A stretch of 64,000 nucleotides of DNA from Candidatus Methanoperedens nitratireducens (GTDB lineage Archaea > Halobacteriota > Methanosarcinia > Methanosarcinales > Methanoperedenaceae). Shown here one piece after another: positions 1 through 8,721 of the stretch. The notes beneath the pieces were generated by a model. That model saw nothing but the letters and a program-made list of their open reading frames with translations, made no database searches and was not told where the DNA came from. A program made the position numbers and the translations under genes. The DNA lies in assembly GCF_000685155.1 (NCBI RefSeq), contig NZ_JMIY01000005.1:218780-282779 (forward strand). The letters are read 5' to 3'. Numbering within the stretch: position 1 is the stretch's first letter; each line of letters starts with the position of its first letter.

Positions 1-26
1 ACACTTCGCATGTGCATGGATAACGT

Positions 27-152
27 TCAGAGCTTCTGGACTTTTCGGATAGGCTCTAAATCAATAGTTTCATTTGGCACGCAATCTGTTTTTAAGATAT
101 CATCTTTATAAATTGTAATTGGATCTGCGTGGTAGTAAAATTTAGTATCCAT
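27..152 (-). CDS. Small hypothetical protein (41 aa)
   Basis: A short complete frame begins ATG GAT ACT AAA, preceded by a good ribosome-binding site (TAGGAG, six bases before the ATG), and ends in TGA. The product is polar and acidic (begins MDTKFYYHADPITIYKDD) with no membrane segment or motif that I recognise. The Shine-Dalgarno match is the main reason to list it. It lies just downstream of the tRNA-Ser gene on the same strand. No function can be offered. Confidence 0.45.
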   Translation of the reverse strand: MDTKFYYHADPITIYKDDILKTDCVPNETIDLEPIRKVQKL

Positions 153-188
153 TTTAATCTCCTATCGAATGCAAAGGATAATTATGTA

Positions 189-275
189 CGACGAGAGGGG
201 GATTTGAACCCCCGAGTTCCTTGCGGGAACACAGGGTTAGCAACCCTGCGCCATACCGGGCTTGGCTATCTCGTC
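189..275 (-). tRNA. tRNA-Ser (anticodon GCT)
   Basis: Read on the minus strand, a 7-bp acceptor stem GACGAGA/TCTCGTC encloses a D arm, an anticodon stem CAGGG/CCCTG with loop TTGCTAA, a long serine-type variable arm (TTCCCGCAAGGAA) and a T arm CGGGGGTTCAAATCCCCC. The anticodon GCT is at 239-241. The long variable arm and anticodon make it a class II tRNA-Ser reading AGC/AGU codons. No intron is seen. Confidence 0.97.
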
Positions 276-390
276 AGGGTAGAACATCAATGCGATTAGC
301 CGATCAGTATCCAAAAACAGCTTTTGGCACTCTCTTATTTACTGTTTGCTATATAACACTTTTTACTTAATCTTTATGCTGATGGATATA

Positions 391-713
391 GTGAGAAGTA
401 GCGGGCACACCTCGGGTCGTAGCTCCTTCCGCTGTCCAGTTGACCACAGACTCGCCTCCACCCCGCGACCCCATGAGCGATAGTTGTTCACGGCTGATTT
501 GCTCCCTTCCGGGCCTAGATCGTTATCCGCGATTAAGGTACAGAAACCTTACTTCAGAAAAGCCTCTGTACCAACGCCATCCCCATAGGACGGGGTTTCA
601 CAGTAGAACCTGTGGGCTGGGCAACAGTTAAAACTTCTTCCCTTGGCTTCGCCCCCCGCTATCGACGGTTTCGGGTTACAGATAACGCCGAGTTACCCGG
701 GCTAGCCCGCCGT
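391..713 (-). ncRNA. ffs: Archaeal signal recognition particle (7S) RNA
   Basis: The minus strand contains the conserved archaeal SRP RNA 5' domain (GGCGGGCTAGCCCGGGTAAC, then CTGTAACCCGAAACCGTCGAT) and the universally conserved helix 8 segment GGCCCGGAAGGGAGCA. The two ends pair: 5' GGCGGGC with 3' GCCCGC and 5' CGGGT with 3' ACCCG, giving helices 1-2. An outer complementarity (GTGAGAA/TTCTCAC at 391-397 and 724-730) may be part of the precursor. About 320 nt, normal for archaea. The exact ends are estimated. It scaffolds SRP19/SRP54 for co-translational membrane targeting. Short reading frames across this segment are spurious. Confidence 0.9.
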
Positions 714-733
714 TTTTATATAGTTCTCACATG

Positions 734-741
734 CAATAAAG
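734..741 (-). promoter_or_regulatory. Possible TATA box of the SRP RNA gene
   Basis: CTTTATTG on the minus strand lies about 25 nt upstream of the inferred RNA 5' end near 713, the usual archaeal spacing. A stronger-looking ATATAAAA at 714-721 lies too close to the RNA start to serve it. Confidence 0.35.
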
Positions 742-770
742 TTATCTCAGTCAAAGTCATCTGGAGATCT

Positions 771-1007
771 ATGGAAGAATTAATAGGGTTTGTTGCGAGC
801 AATAATAAATTGAGCAAGATTCTTGCTGTACTTGATTCAAAAGGCCCCATGGACAGTGCAACCATAGCAAAAACAACTCGGATCACAGGGGCAGATAGGA
901 ATATAGAAGAACTGCGAGCCAGGAAGCTGGTAACATACGAGGACGGAAAATATGCTCTGACCGAACTGGGAGAGCAGGTCAACCACAGGCTCAGTGGCAT
1001 GAGATAG
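771..1007 (+). CDS. Small winged-helix protein (78 aa)
   Basis: The product reads as a compact winged helix-turn-helix: a helix with a P/MDSATIAKTT-type recognition stretch, then the wing motif RKLVTYEDGKYALTELG typical of MarR/ArsR-like archaeal regulators. ATG at 771 is preceded by GGAG (763-766). An upstream in-frame extension to 612 would run back through the SRP RNA and is not credible. It is transcribed divergently from the SRP RNA. Likely a DNA-binding regulator; target unknown. Confidence 0.75.
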   Translation: MEELIGFVASNNKLSKILAVLDSKGPMDSATIAKTTRITGADRNIEELRARKLVTYEDGKYALTELGEQVNHRLSGMR

Positions 1008-1058
1008 GGTTGATCTGCCTGCTCTCACTTTTATGACTCCAGGTAACCACCTTAAACT

Positions 1059-1886
1059 TTAACCTGTGAGTACAGGCTTATCAGAATGCGGGATCAAATC
1101 TAATTCCTCTGCTGTTTTCAACATTTCTTCGATTGCGGTTATACCATCCCCGATATCCAGTGTATAATCGTTTACATAGAGTTTGATGTGCCGGTCAATT
1201 ACCTCATCATCAAGTTCCTGTGCATTATGTTTTATATACTGGCGGGTAAGCGTGTGATTCTGAAATGCGTATTCGATACTCTCTCTTATCATTCGGTCTA
1301 TTTCTCTTATCACAGATGCGCCTAATTCCCTCCTCGCAAGGATTCCACCAAGAGGTACAGGCAAACCTGTTTCTCTCTCCCACCACTCCCCAAGATCAAT
1401 GATATTCACAAGATTGTAGCCCGGATAAGTAAACCTGCCCTCGTGAATGATTAAACCCGCATCTACCATGCCCAGACTGACCGCGTTCATGATTTGATCA
1501 AAAGGCATCTCAATAACATCCGTTATCTCAGGATCAAACAGCTTGAGTAGTAAATAAGCTGTCGTCATCTTCCCCGGGATAGCTATCCTCTTTTGCGCAA
1601 GCTCAGATTCCCGTATCTGTGTTTTAGCGACTACCAGAGGCCCGCAGCCCCTCCCAAGCGCACTGCCTGCACGGAGCAGACAGTAATCCTCTCTTAAAAA
1701 ACCGAATGCATGAAAGGATGCCTTGGTTACATCAGGTTCCCTGCGCAAAGCCATATTGTTCAGCGTCTCAACATCCCTGAGTATCTCTGAGAATTCCACA
1801 TCTCCTCTTATTTTCTTATGGGCCAAAGCATAGAAAATGAATGTATCATTCGGGCATGGCGAGTAGCCTAAAGAGAGATTTCTCAT
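1059..1886 (-). CDS. mqnD: 1,4-dihydroxy-6-naphthoate synthase (futalosine pathway)
   Basis: 275 aa, the usual length for MqnD, with the family signature SPCPNDTFIFYAL near the N-terminus (residues 9-21) and a periplasmic-binding-protein-like fold pattern. MqnD cleaves cyclic dehypoxanthinyl futalosine to 1,4-dihydroxy-6-naphthoate, a late step of futalosine-dependent menaquinone synthesis in the cytoplasm. Its ATG overlaps the stop of mqnB (ATGA), so the two genes form an operon. Menaquinone is unusual among methanogen relatives, which use methanophenazine, but is known in Ca. Methanoperedens. This is one of the main clues to the host. Confidence 0.93.
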   Translation of the reverse strand: MRNLSLGYSPCPNDTFIFYALAHKKIRGDVEFSEILRDVETLNNMALRREPDVTKASFHAFGFLREDYCLLRAGSALGRGCGPLVVAKTQIRESELAQKRIAIPGKMTTAYLLLKLFDPEITDVIEMPFDQIMNAVSLGMVDAGLIIHEGRFTYPGYNLVNIIDLGEWWERETGLPVPLGGILARRELGASVIREIDRMIRESIEYAFQNHTLTRQYIKHNAQELDDEVIDRHIKLYVNDYTLDIGDGITAIEEMLKTAEELDLIPHSDKPVLTG

Positions 1887-2593
1887 TTTAACCCTTTCAC
1901 CAATTCAATTACTGCTCTATTGCAGTTTGAGGCTGCTATCTCTATGTTCCATTTTCTTAAATCCCTGTCCTCGATGATGTTGCTTATACCCCTGATCTCT
2001 ATCATGGGAGTCCTGTAAAGTGCGCAGATGTGCGCGACAGCCGCTCCTTCCATGTTCTCACATATGCCATTAAAACGCTTCTTTAAGATTTCTCCAATCT
2101 CGCGCGTTCCTGAGCACTGCGATACAGTTACAAAATTACCTGATCTTACGTTAAAACCTGCATCTCTGGTAACCTTTATTGCAAACTGCGCTAATTCCTG
2201 ATCGACCGGGAAATTATTGTAGTATTCTCTCTCATCTTTTAGTAAAGGAAAGCCTGTGAGTTCCATGGATCTCCAGCCCTCTTTTGTTAATATACCTTCT
2301 TCGCCATAGTTTTCACTCTCTGCGATAACAATATCACCTGTCCGGGCGCCAGAATAAGAATATGAGCCTCCAATGCCGAAAAGTACGAGAAGTTCTATAT
2401 CGTAGTTCTCCAGCACCAGGGTAGTAGAGTGGGCAGCGTTGACCTTACCCACGCCGCAATGTGTAAAGATAATAGAGTTTCCATGTAACTCTCCTTTAGA
2501 GATAACTTTAAAATCTGCCTTTGGTTCCGGGCGTATTTCGAACCTCAGTTCTTTTGATTCAACAGGTGTAGGCGCGATAAGTGCGATATTCAT
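1883..2593 (-). CDS. mqnB: Futalosine hydrolase / nucleoside phosphorylase family
   Basis: 236 aa purine-nucleoside phosphorylase-fold protein. Visible motifs are the early THCGVGKVNAAHST loop, LLVLFGIGGSYS, and the substrate-binding ENMEGAAVAHICALYRTP motif with the catalytic E-M-E and RGISN segment, typical of MTA/SAH nucleosidase and MqnB proteins. Placement directly upstream of mqnD with a 4-nt overlap supports futalosine hydrolase, which releases hypoxanthine from futalosine. The nucleosidase family is broad, so the exact substrate rests on context. Confidence 0.88.
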   Translation of the reverse strand: MNIALIAPTPVESKELRFEIRPEPKADFKVISKGELHGNSIIFTHCGVGKVNAAHSTTLVLENYDIELLVLFGIGGSYSYSGARTGDIVIAESENYGEEGILTKEGWRSMELTGFPLLKDEREYYNNFPVDQELAQFAIKVTRDAGFNVRSGNFVTVSQCSGTREIGEILKKRFNGICENMEGAAVAHICALYRTPMIEIRGISNIIEDRDLRKWNIEIAASNCNRAVIELVKGLK

Positions 2594-2662
2594 ATTTCCA
2601 TCTAATATGCTTCATGAGATAAAGCTATTAGAACATCCATATCAAGTTGAAGCACTTCTATT

Positions 2663-4345
2663 TCACCACTTACCAGAGCGCAGGATAGAGATGACCAGCC
2701 CCATTCCAAGAAATCCGGCGATAAGGAATCCAAGAATCCCGAACAAAGGTATCTCCCACAGACGCGGGGCTATATTGCTCTGGATAATAAGAGACGAACC
2801 CACTATCAGAGCAGATATTATCAGGCTGACCGATAACCTGTTACTTACTATATCAAGTTCCTCAATAGCTGTCTCAAGTCCCTGGTGCTCAAGTTCAATT
2901 CTAAGAGTCCCTTTCTCCGCTTTTGAAAGGATATGACTGGCCCTCCGTGGGAGGGATCTTAGCAGCCGGATAAAATCCCATGCTGTTTTTGCGGTCTCAC
3001 TGGCTATATGGGATAGCCTTGTACGCTCCTCAATAATCCTGTTAATATAAGGTTCCAGGTATTCTGCAAAATTATAATCCGGGTTAAGTTTGCGGTTGAT
3101 CTCATCCGCTATGCTGAGTGCCTTTGATAAAAGCATGACGTTTGTCGGTATTCTACCCCCGCTCTTTGTTATCACACTTATAAGATCGCGCAAAAACGCC
3201 GTCGGATCTATGAACCTGACACGTATATCATAATACCTGTTTATAAGATCCTCAATATGAACCCGAAGCATCGAGTTCTCAGCCGCAACATCGCTAATCA
3301 ATCCCATCTCTACGATACTGTCTATTAGCAGGTCGATATCATCCCTCTCAATAGCTATCATGATATTAACAAGGTTCTCCCGAAGGACATGGTCGATATG
3401 TCCTGCCATACCAAAATCAAGAAATATAATAGCCCCTTCCTTTGAGACCAGTATGTTCCCTGGATGCGGATCTGCATGATAAAAGCCGTCTTCGAATATC
3501 ATCTTCAAATACGCATTTGCAAGGTTTGTAGAGATTATTTTTCTATCAAGTCCTGCTGCATCAAGCTGTGTAAAATCTAATATCTTGATACCCTCCAGAA
3601 ATTCCATGGTTAAAACATGTTTTGTTGTATACTTCCAGTAGATCCTTGGTATCCTGACAGTCGTGCTTCCTGCAAAATTCAGATAGAATCTATCTGCGTT
3701 CTGGGCCTCATGGATATAATCTAACTCCTGCCTGATAATACGGGAGAACTCTTCCACAGAGCCAATGACATTAAGAGCTTTAGTTTCTTTTATGTGCTTC
3801 TCGGCAAATCTTGCCATGCTCATTAGAATCGATAGATCAATCTCGATTATTTTTTCAATACCAGGTCTCATCACCTTAACTATTACCTCATCCCCCTCTA
3901 GGAGTCTGGCACGGTGAACCTGCCCTATTGAAGCCGCAGCAAGCGGTACGGGATCAAATGAAACAAAAATCCCCTCAATGCTTATCCCGAACTCTCTCTC
4001 AACCACCTTCCTTACTTCTGAATAATCAAATGGAGGAATACGATCCTGAAGTTTTGTTAGTTCTTTTATATACTCTTCTGGAAGCAGATCATAGCGCGTG
4101 CTTAAAATCTGCCCTAATTTTATAAATGTGGTCCCAAGCTCTTCTAAAGCAAGCCTCAGTCTTTCTGCTTCAGATAATAAGAACAGTTGTTCCTTGAATG
4201 GTTTTGGCCTTGTGATCCTCTCACGCAATCGAGACGGTCGAAGGCCGAATCTATCAACAAGATATCCGAAACCATGCCGTATCAGTACATTAACGATCTC
4301 CCGATATCGTCTAACATAGGCGTATTCTTTATCCAGCAGATGCAA
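2663..4345 (-). CDS. ABC1/UbiB-family atypical kinase, membrane-anchored
   Basis: 560 aa. Diagnostic ABC1/ADCK features: the KLGQILSTRYDLLPEEYI motif (KxGQ), the alanine-rich loop AAASIGQVHRARL replacing a glycine-rich loop, the catalytic YHADPHPGNILV and DFGMAGHI segments. The C-terminus has two hydrophobic helices. In bacteria UbiB supports ubiquinone synthesis. Here, next to mqnDB, a role in quinone or isoprenoid lipid handling is plausible but inferred. It follows the phasin-like gene (4370-4804) on the same strand by 24 bp and is probably co-transcribed with it. Confidence 0.93.
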   Translation of the reverse strand: MHLLDKEYAYVRRYREIVNVLIRHGFGYLVDRFGLRPSRLRERITRPKPFKEQLFLLSEAERLRLALEELGTTFIKLGQILSTRYDLLPEEYIKELTKLQDRIPPFDYSEVRKVVEREFGISIEGIFVSFDPVPLAAASIGQVHRARLLEGDEVIVKVMRPGIEKIIEIDLSILMSMARFAEKHIKETKALNVIGSVEEFSRIIRQELDYIHEAQNADRFYLNFAGSTTVRIPRIYWKYTTKHVLTMEFLEGIKILDFTQLDAAGLDRKIISTNLANAYLKMIFEDGFYHADPHPGNILVSKEGAIIFLDFGMAGHIDHVLRENLVNIMIAIERDDIDLLIDSIVEMGLISDVAAENSMLRVHIEDLINRYYDIRVRFIDPTAFLRDLISVITKSGGRIPTNVMLLSKALSIADEINRKLNPDYNFAEYLEPYINRIIEERTRLSHIASETAKTAWDFIRLLRSLPRRASHILSKAEKGTLRIELEHQGLETAIEELDIVSNRLSVSLIISALIVGSSLIIQSNIAPRLWEIPLFGILGFLIAGFLGMGLVISILRSGKW

Positions 4346-4369
4346 GATGCTACTTCCAGGACAGATCTG

Positions 4370-4804
4370 TTATTTGGCCATAGATCGGATCGCCTCTTCA
4401 AGCTCTACGATTCTCCTTTCAAGAATATCAAGATCAACTCTCATCACAGAGGTTCTATCAAGTACCTCTATTCTTTTCTCAAGAGCCTCAAGACTCGCTC
4501 TCTTCACAGTGCTTCTCTCAAGTTCCTCTATTCTTCTCTCAAGAACCTCAAGATCAGCCCTCGCCACAACTCCACTCCTTTTGATCATGTCTCTAACAGC
4601 TTCATTTACTCTGGCTTCGATATCTGCAATTTGCTTATCTTTCTCTGATAGGACCTGTCTGACAAATGCTCTTCCTTCCTCCTGGTTCATCTCTCCCCTT
4701 TTTATCATTTCCTGGGTAAATTCCTCGATTTTCTCCTGTGTCATTGAAATTACACCGATACCGAACAGTCCCATCTTTCTCAATATATCTGATCTACCTG
4801 ACAT
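4370..4804 (-). CDS. Phasin-like coiled-coil protein with three tandem 23-residue repeats
   Basis: 144 aa. The N-terminal half matches the PhaI/PhaF (granule-associated) style: a hydrophobic start MGLFGIGVISMTQEKIEEF followed by an amphipathic helix. The C-terminal half holds three near-identical repeats of the type RxDLExLERRIEELERSTV, forming a regular coiled coil. The repeats are also visible as DNA repeats at about 4400-4560. Given the PHA-type genes at 60.9-62.8 kb, a PHA-granule or membrane-associated role is reasonable. It precedes the UbiB-like gene in an apparent operon. Confidence 0.7.
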   Translation of the reverse strand: MSGRSDILRKMGLFGIGVISMTQEKIEEFTQEMIKRGEMNQEEGRAFVRQVLSEKDKQIADIEARVNEAVRDMIKRSGVVARADLEVLERRIEELERSTVKRASLEALEKRIEVLDRTSVMRVDLDILERRIVELEEAIRSMAK

Positions 4805-4924
4805 CTGTATCTCTCCGTTTAATCATATCTTCCTAACTGAAATCCTAACCTGCGCAAGATTTAATACAGCGCTCTGATATGGGATTAGTTTATTAATTCA
4901 TAATCTTTTTGATAAAGGAGAAGA

Positions 4925-5671
4925 ATGAGATTGATTTTTAGCGGTATAATCATCCCTGTATCAACAATAGACTGGTACGGCAGATCTGTATCTGTCGTTT
5001 TCTTCAACGGCTGCAATTTTAAATGTCTTTATTGCTCAAATAATGAATTCATAAAGGTGACGAACAGGCTGGAGCCACTGTTCAAGAGAGGATGTGCTGT
5101 CGATATTGAAGAAATCGAGAATCAGATACTTGATTCAAAAGTTTTTATAAGCGCGGTGGTTTTCTCAGGCGGTGAGCCCACAGCGCATCCCGGAGAACTG
5201 GAGCACCTTGCAGAATTTGCAAAAAAGCAGGGTTTGCTCGTAGGTATCGAGACCAACGGGTACTACCCTGAGCGTCTTTCCAGGTTGATTGAGAAAAAAC
5301 TTGTTGATAAGATCTTCCTGGATATCAAAGCCACACCTTATGATGCACAAAGATACAGCATGATTACAGGAGGTGTTGATGATGCCGCCGAACATGCGCT
5401 TCGATCATTGAACCTGAAGGGTGTTGATATCGAGGTCAGGACTACCGTTTTTCGATCCTTTGATGATGTTCCCGGGATAGCTAAGTCCCTTACAGGGCAT
5501 GATTGTACGTACGTCATCCAGCAGGGCATTCCTGAATATGCCCCTGATGAAGATCTAAAAAAAGAGAAGCCTCTCACAAGGGATGAGATGATAGCCCTGG
5601 CTCAAAGTATATCTTTTTTGAGGGATATAAGGATAAGAACAAGAGAAAGAGGAGAAGAAAAGATTATTTAG
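4925..5671 (+). CDS. Radical SAM protein, pyruvate formate-lyase activating enzyme-like
   Basis: 248 aa. The radical SAM cluster motif CxxxCxxC appears as GCNFKCLYCSN (residues 31-41), followed by the SAM-binding FSGGEPT motif. This resembles the anaerobic ribonucleotide reductase or PFL activase group of archaeal proteins. A ribosome-binding site AAAGGAGAAG precedes the ATG. The EamA gene begins one base after its stop, so they are likely co-transcribed. The substrate is unknown. Confidence 0.88.
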   Translation: MRLIFSGIIIPVSTIDWYGRSVSVVFFNGCNFKCLYCSNNEFIKVTNRLEPLFKRGCAVDIEEIENQILDSKVFISAVVFSGGEPTAHPGELEHLAEFAKKQGLLVGIETNGYYPERLSRLIEKKLVDKIFLDIKATPYDAQRYSMITGGVDDAAEHALRSLNLKGVDIEVRTTVFRSFDDVPGIAKSLTGHDCTYVIQQGIPEYAPDEDLKKEKPLTRDEMIALAQSISFLRDIRIRTRERGEEKII

Positions 5672-6538
5672 ATGATCTACATCCCTAATCGCAATCTTTT
5701 TGAGGGCTATGGAGAGATAATAACAGCCACTGTCCTGTTCAGCCTTGCGGGAATATTTGGAAAAATGATAAGCGGGATATCGGTACAGGGCATAATTTTT
5801 TACAGGGTTACTTTTGCAGCGGTAATATTTTTCATTGCTTTGTTGATCTCTGGCAACCTGGGTAAGGTAAAGCTCAAAGATAAAAAAATCTACCTTGTGT
5901 TATTTGGCATACTGCAAATGATAACCATGCTGATGTTCTTTATATCAGTACTCAAGTCATCAGTCTCTGTTGCGGTGTTGTTGCTGTATACTGCACCTGT
6001 ATATGTGACCGTGCTCTCTCCGGTGCTTTTGAAAGAGAGCCCTGCAGAGAAAGGATTGCTTGCCCTTGTTCTATCAATTGCTGGAATCATATTTATTGTT
6101 GGTCCGGAAGATCTTTATTTTTACAAGCTTTCATTCGGTGTACTGGCAGGCATAATCTCTGGAATCACATATGCATCCGAGATAATGATATCAAAATATA
6201 TCAGCCAGACCTATTCAGGTTACACACAGGCATTCTGGAGTTTCATAATCGCAATTCTTATCCTCATGCCTGCTGGCCTTGTTCCTGCGGAAGTAATTTT
6301 TGAAAACACTGCTTATCTCATACTTTTGGCGATATTCCCGACTATACTGGCTGTATCGCTGTATTTTAACGGACTAAAGAAAGTAAGAGCATCCAGTGCC
6401 AGTATCATGGGGTTAATTGAACCTGTGAGTGCAGTTATTCTGGCAGTTATTATTCTCAATGAACAAATTTCAATGCTGATAATAACCGGCGGTGCACTTA
6501 TATTGATAGGAGCAGCAATAGTTACAAGAGATGAATGA
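5672..6538 (+). CDS. EamA/DMT-family transporter
   Basis: 288 aa with about ten hydrophobic helices in two homologous halves, each an EamA repeat (first half begins FEGYGEIITATVLFSLAGIF, second half YKLSFGVLAGIISGITYASE). The family exports or exchanges metabolites; the substrate cannot be read from sequence. The start abuts the upstream radical SAM stop, and the 3' end overlaps the methionine aminopeptidase gene by 8 bp, so translation is coupled. Confidence 0.9.
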   Translation: MIYIPNRNLFEGYGEIITATVLFSLAGIFGKMISGISVQGIIFYRVTFAAVIFFIALLISGNLGKVKLKDKKIYLVLFGILQMITMLMFFISVLKSSVSVAVLLLYTAPVYVTVLSPVLLKESPAEKGLLALVLSIAGIIFIVGPEDLYFYKLSFGVLAGIISGITYASEIMISKYISQTYSGYTQAFWSFIIAILILMPAGLVPAEVIFENTAYLILLAIFPTILAVSLYFNGLKKVRASSASIMGLIEPVSAVILAVIILNEQISMLIITGGALILIGAAIVTRDE

Positions 6539-7370
6539 AGCAATTCATGGATACTATATAGAAGCAGGAGAAATCGCAGCTCAAGTCAGGAATGAATCAG
6601 AAAAAATCATAAAAGAGGATGTTCCACTACTTGAGGCTGCAGAGTATATTGAGAACAGGATCGAGGAACTGGGGGGAAATATCGCATTCCCCTGCAACAT
6701 CTCCATCAATGAGATCGCATCTCATTTCACACCAGAGGATAACCTGAGATGTTTCCATAAAGGAGATGTGGTCAAGGTGGATATAGGTGTCCACATCGAA
6801 GGTTTTATTGCAGACACTGCGTGTACAATTGAGATAGGGACAAGAGACCATGACAGGATAATCATGGCCTCTGAGGAAGCACTGGAAAAAGCAATTACCT
6901 CTATCAGGGATAATGCCCATACACGGATGATTGGAAAAGTAATCTGGGAAACTATTAAAAAATATGGTTTCAATCCGATCAAGGATCTGACAGGGCACAG
7001 TCTGGAGCGGTATAGACTGCATGCAGGAGTGACCATACCAAACTATGGGAGCTTATTTAGCCAGAGGATAAAGAAAGATATGGTCTTTGCAATCGAGCCT
7101 TTCGCCACATACGGCGATGGGAATATAAAACATGGGAGGTCGTATATCTTTGCAATAAACGAAAAGATCAAAACAAAAGCACATCAAGAGATCATGGATA
7201 GATTTGGCACACTGCCCTTTGCGAGAAGATGGATCCCTGAGATAAAGATTGAAGATATGAAAGGTTTAAGGAAATATTTTGAACTAATCGAAGCAAGTGG
7301 AGAAATCGTTACGCAATCAGAACATACAGTGATCATCAATGAGGATGGATGTGAAGTAATAACAAGATGA
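6531..7370 (+). CDS. map: Methionine aminopeptidase, type II
   Basis: 279 aa, the length of archaeal type II MetAP. The five metal ligands are visible in order: D in VKVDIGVHIEGFIADTACT (two Asp), H in GHSLERY, E in FAIEPFAT, and the C-terminal E of the SEHTVII motif. It removes the initiator methionine from nascent proteins. It overlaps the EamA gene by 8 bp (ATG inside GAGATGAATGA). Confidence 0.97.
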   Translation: MNEAIHGYYIEAGEIAAQVRNESEKIIKEDVPLLEAAEYIENRIEELGGNIAFPCNISINEIASHFTPEDNLRCFHKGDVVKVDIGVHIEGFIADTACTIEIGTRDHDRIIMASEEALEKAITSIRDNAHTRMIGKVIWETIKKYGFNPIKDLTGHSLERYRLHAGVTIPNYGSLFSQRIKKDMVFAIEPFATYGDGNIKHGRSYIFAINEKIKTKAHQEIMDRFGTLPFARRWIPEIKIEDMKGLRKYFELIEASGEIVTQSEHTVIINEDGCEVITR

Positions 7371-7413
7371 AAAGTAATAAGAAGCAATAGATCATTATTA
7401 TTTATCAATAAAA

Positions 7414-8025
7414 ATGAACACAAAAGACACTATCATTTATGAAGCACACGGAAACCTGTATCTTAATATTACAAATAGATGTACTGCCCGTTGTGTTTTT
7501 TGTATCAAACATTATTCTGATGGTGTGTATGGTTATAACCTCAGGCTCTCAAGGGAACCTGCACTTTCAGAAATAATCGAACAACTCTCACAAACTGAAC
7601 TCTCAAAGTACAGAGAGGTAGTTTTCACCGGAATGGGAGAACCACTGGTGCGTTTAGACGATGTACTTAAGATCACAAAATGGCTTACAGTTCGGGGCAT
7701 TCCAACCAGGCTTGATACTATTGGCCATGCCAGACTACTGTATCCTGACAGGGATGTGGCAGGAGAGCTGGCGGACGCCGGGATGAAAATCGTTTCTATC
7801 AGTCTGAATGCCCAGGATGAAGAGAAATATAACCAGTTGTGTGATCCGAAATTCAGAAAAGCATACCAAAAAATGCTTGAGTTCGCCCGTGATATCTCAA
7901 GAACCAGAATGGAGTTGAGGTTCACTGTGGTCGATCTTCCTGTAGTAGATATTGATAAATGCAGGGAGATTGCCAGGATATACTGCGCCGATTTTAAAGT
8001 GAGAAGTTATGGCGGCCCTGCATAA
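7414..8025 (+). CDS. Radical SAM protein of the TatD-associated type
   Basis: 203 aa. The motif CTARCVFC (residues 23-30) is a CxxxCxxC radical SAM cluster ligand set, followed by FTGMGEPL. Length and the LYLNITNRCTARCVFC opening resemble the short TatD-associated radical SAM family found in methanogens and bacteria. No TatD gene is seen next door. Function unknown. A TATA-like TTATTTATC precedes the start by roughly 25 nt, so the transcript may be leaderless. Confidence 0.82.
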   Translation: MNTKDTIIYEAHGNLYLNITNRCTARCVFCIKHYSDGVYGYNLRLSREPALSEIIEQLSQTELSKYREVVFTGMGEPLVRLDDVLKITKWLTVRGIPTRLDTIGHARLLYPDRDVAGELADAGMKIVSISLNAQDEEKYNQLCDPKFRKAYQKMLEFARDISRTRMELRFTVVDLPVVDIDKCREIARIYCADFKVRSYGGPA

Positions 8026-8093
8026 CTTTTTATAATACATTATAATCATTACGATGTTAATTCATCCTGACCGGTAGGATAGGAGGAAACTAG

Positions 8094-8387
8094 CTGAAAA
8101 AATTACTATGGTATCTGATTGCAGGAACACGCGGAGGGCAGACCCGTGCATTAATACTGAAACACCTTATCGATAGGCCGTATAATGCAAATCAGTTAGC
8201 TGAATCGATGGATATGGATTATAAGACTATCAGGCACCATCTTGACGTTCTTATCAAAAACGGAGTTATCACAATGGAGGGCGATAAGTACGGCGCAATG
8301 TATTTTATATCTAAGGCTATGGAGACAAATTTAGATGAATTCAACCAAATTTGGGAAAAAGTTGATAAACAGAGTAAATCAAAATAG
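8094..8387 (+). CDS. Winged-helix regulator with CTG start (97 aa)
   Basis: The frame opens with CTG placed 7 nt after a strong GGAGG (8081-8086 region) and directly after an in-frame TAG; no ATG, GTG or TTG lies near. The product is a clear winged helix: ALILKHLIDRPYNANQLAES, then MDYKTIRHHLDVLIKNGVIT (recognition helix and wing), ending in a charged tail. It resembles the HTH_20/ArsR-like archaeal regulators. It is followed after 3 bp by another perfect ribosome-binding site and the membrane gene at 8403. The near-cognate start is the odd point. Confidence 0.75.
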   Translation: MKKLLWYLIAGTRGGQTRALILKHLIDRPYNANQLAESMDMDYKTIRHHLDVLIKNGVITMEGDKYGAMYFISKAMETNLDEFNQIWEKVDKQSKSK

Positions 8388-8402
8388 CAGGGAGGTAATC
8401 CT

Positions 8403-8717
8403 ATTCAAGTAACAGAGGTCGCATATTATATTACAGCAGGCAACATAGTACTACTGCTTGTGCTTTTATATTCGTATATTGAGATATACAGGAGAATAAA
8501 ATCTAATTTTACGCTTGGTCTTATTATCTTCACCCTCGCGCTCCTGCTCCAGAGCCTTTCACGGGCTGTCTTGCTGTTGATACTTATAGCAAGCACACCT
8601 CCGCAGGTATATCCGCCGATAGTTGAGTTGTTAGGATATAACCTTATGTATGTAATAGTCCCGGATGCGCTTCAGTTTATTGCACTGAGTATCCTGTTAT
8701 ATTTCACGAGGGAATAA
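8403..8717 (+). CDS. Small membrane protein, probable ATT start (104 aa)
   Basis: A frame with three hydrophobic helices begins at ATT CAA GTA, exactly 7 nt after GGAGG (8391-8395); the next candidate, GTG at 8460, would delete the first helix and has no ribosome-binding site. The first helix reads TAGNIVLLLVLLYSYIEIYR. It sits between the winged-helix gene and the rhomboid gene in one run of genes. Archaeal regulator-plus-membrane-protein pairs of this kind are common; function unknown. Confidence 0.7.
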   Translation: MQVTEVAYYITAGNIVLLLVLLYSYIEIYRRIKSNFTLGLIIFTLALLLQSLSRAVLLLILIASTPPQVYPPIVELLGYNLMYVIVPDALQFIALSILLYFTRE

Positions 8718-8721
8718 TACC

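Noticed and set aside
380-390. 11-bp match (TGATGGATATA) between one CRISPR spacer and sequence next to the SRP RNA
   Set aside because: About one such match is expected by chance in 64 kb; not evidence of self-targeting.
440-631. Short reading frames across the SRP RNA
   Set aside because: They lie wholly within the conserved SRP RNA and lack ribosome-binding sites.
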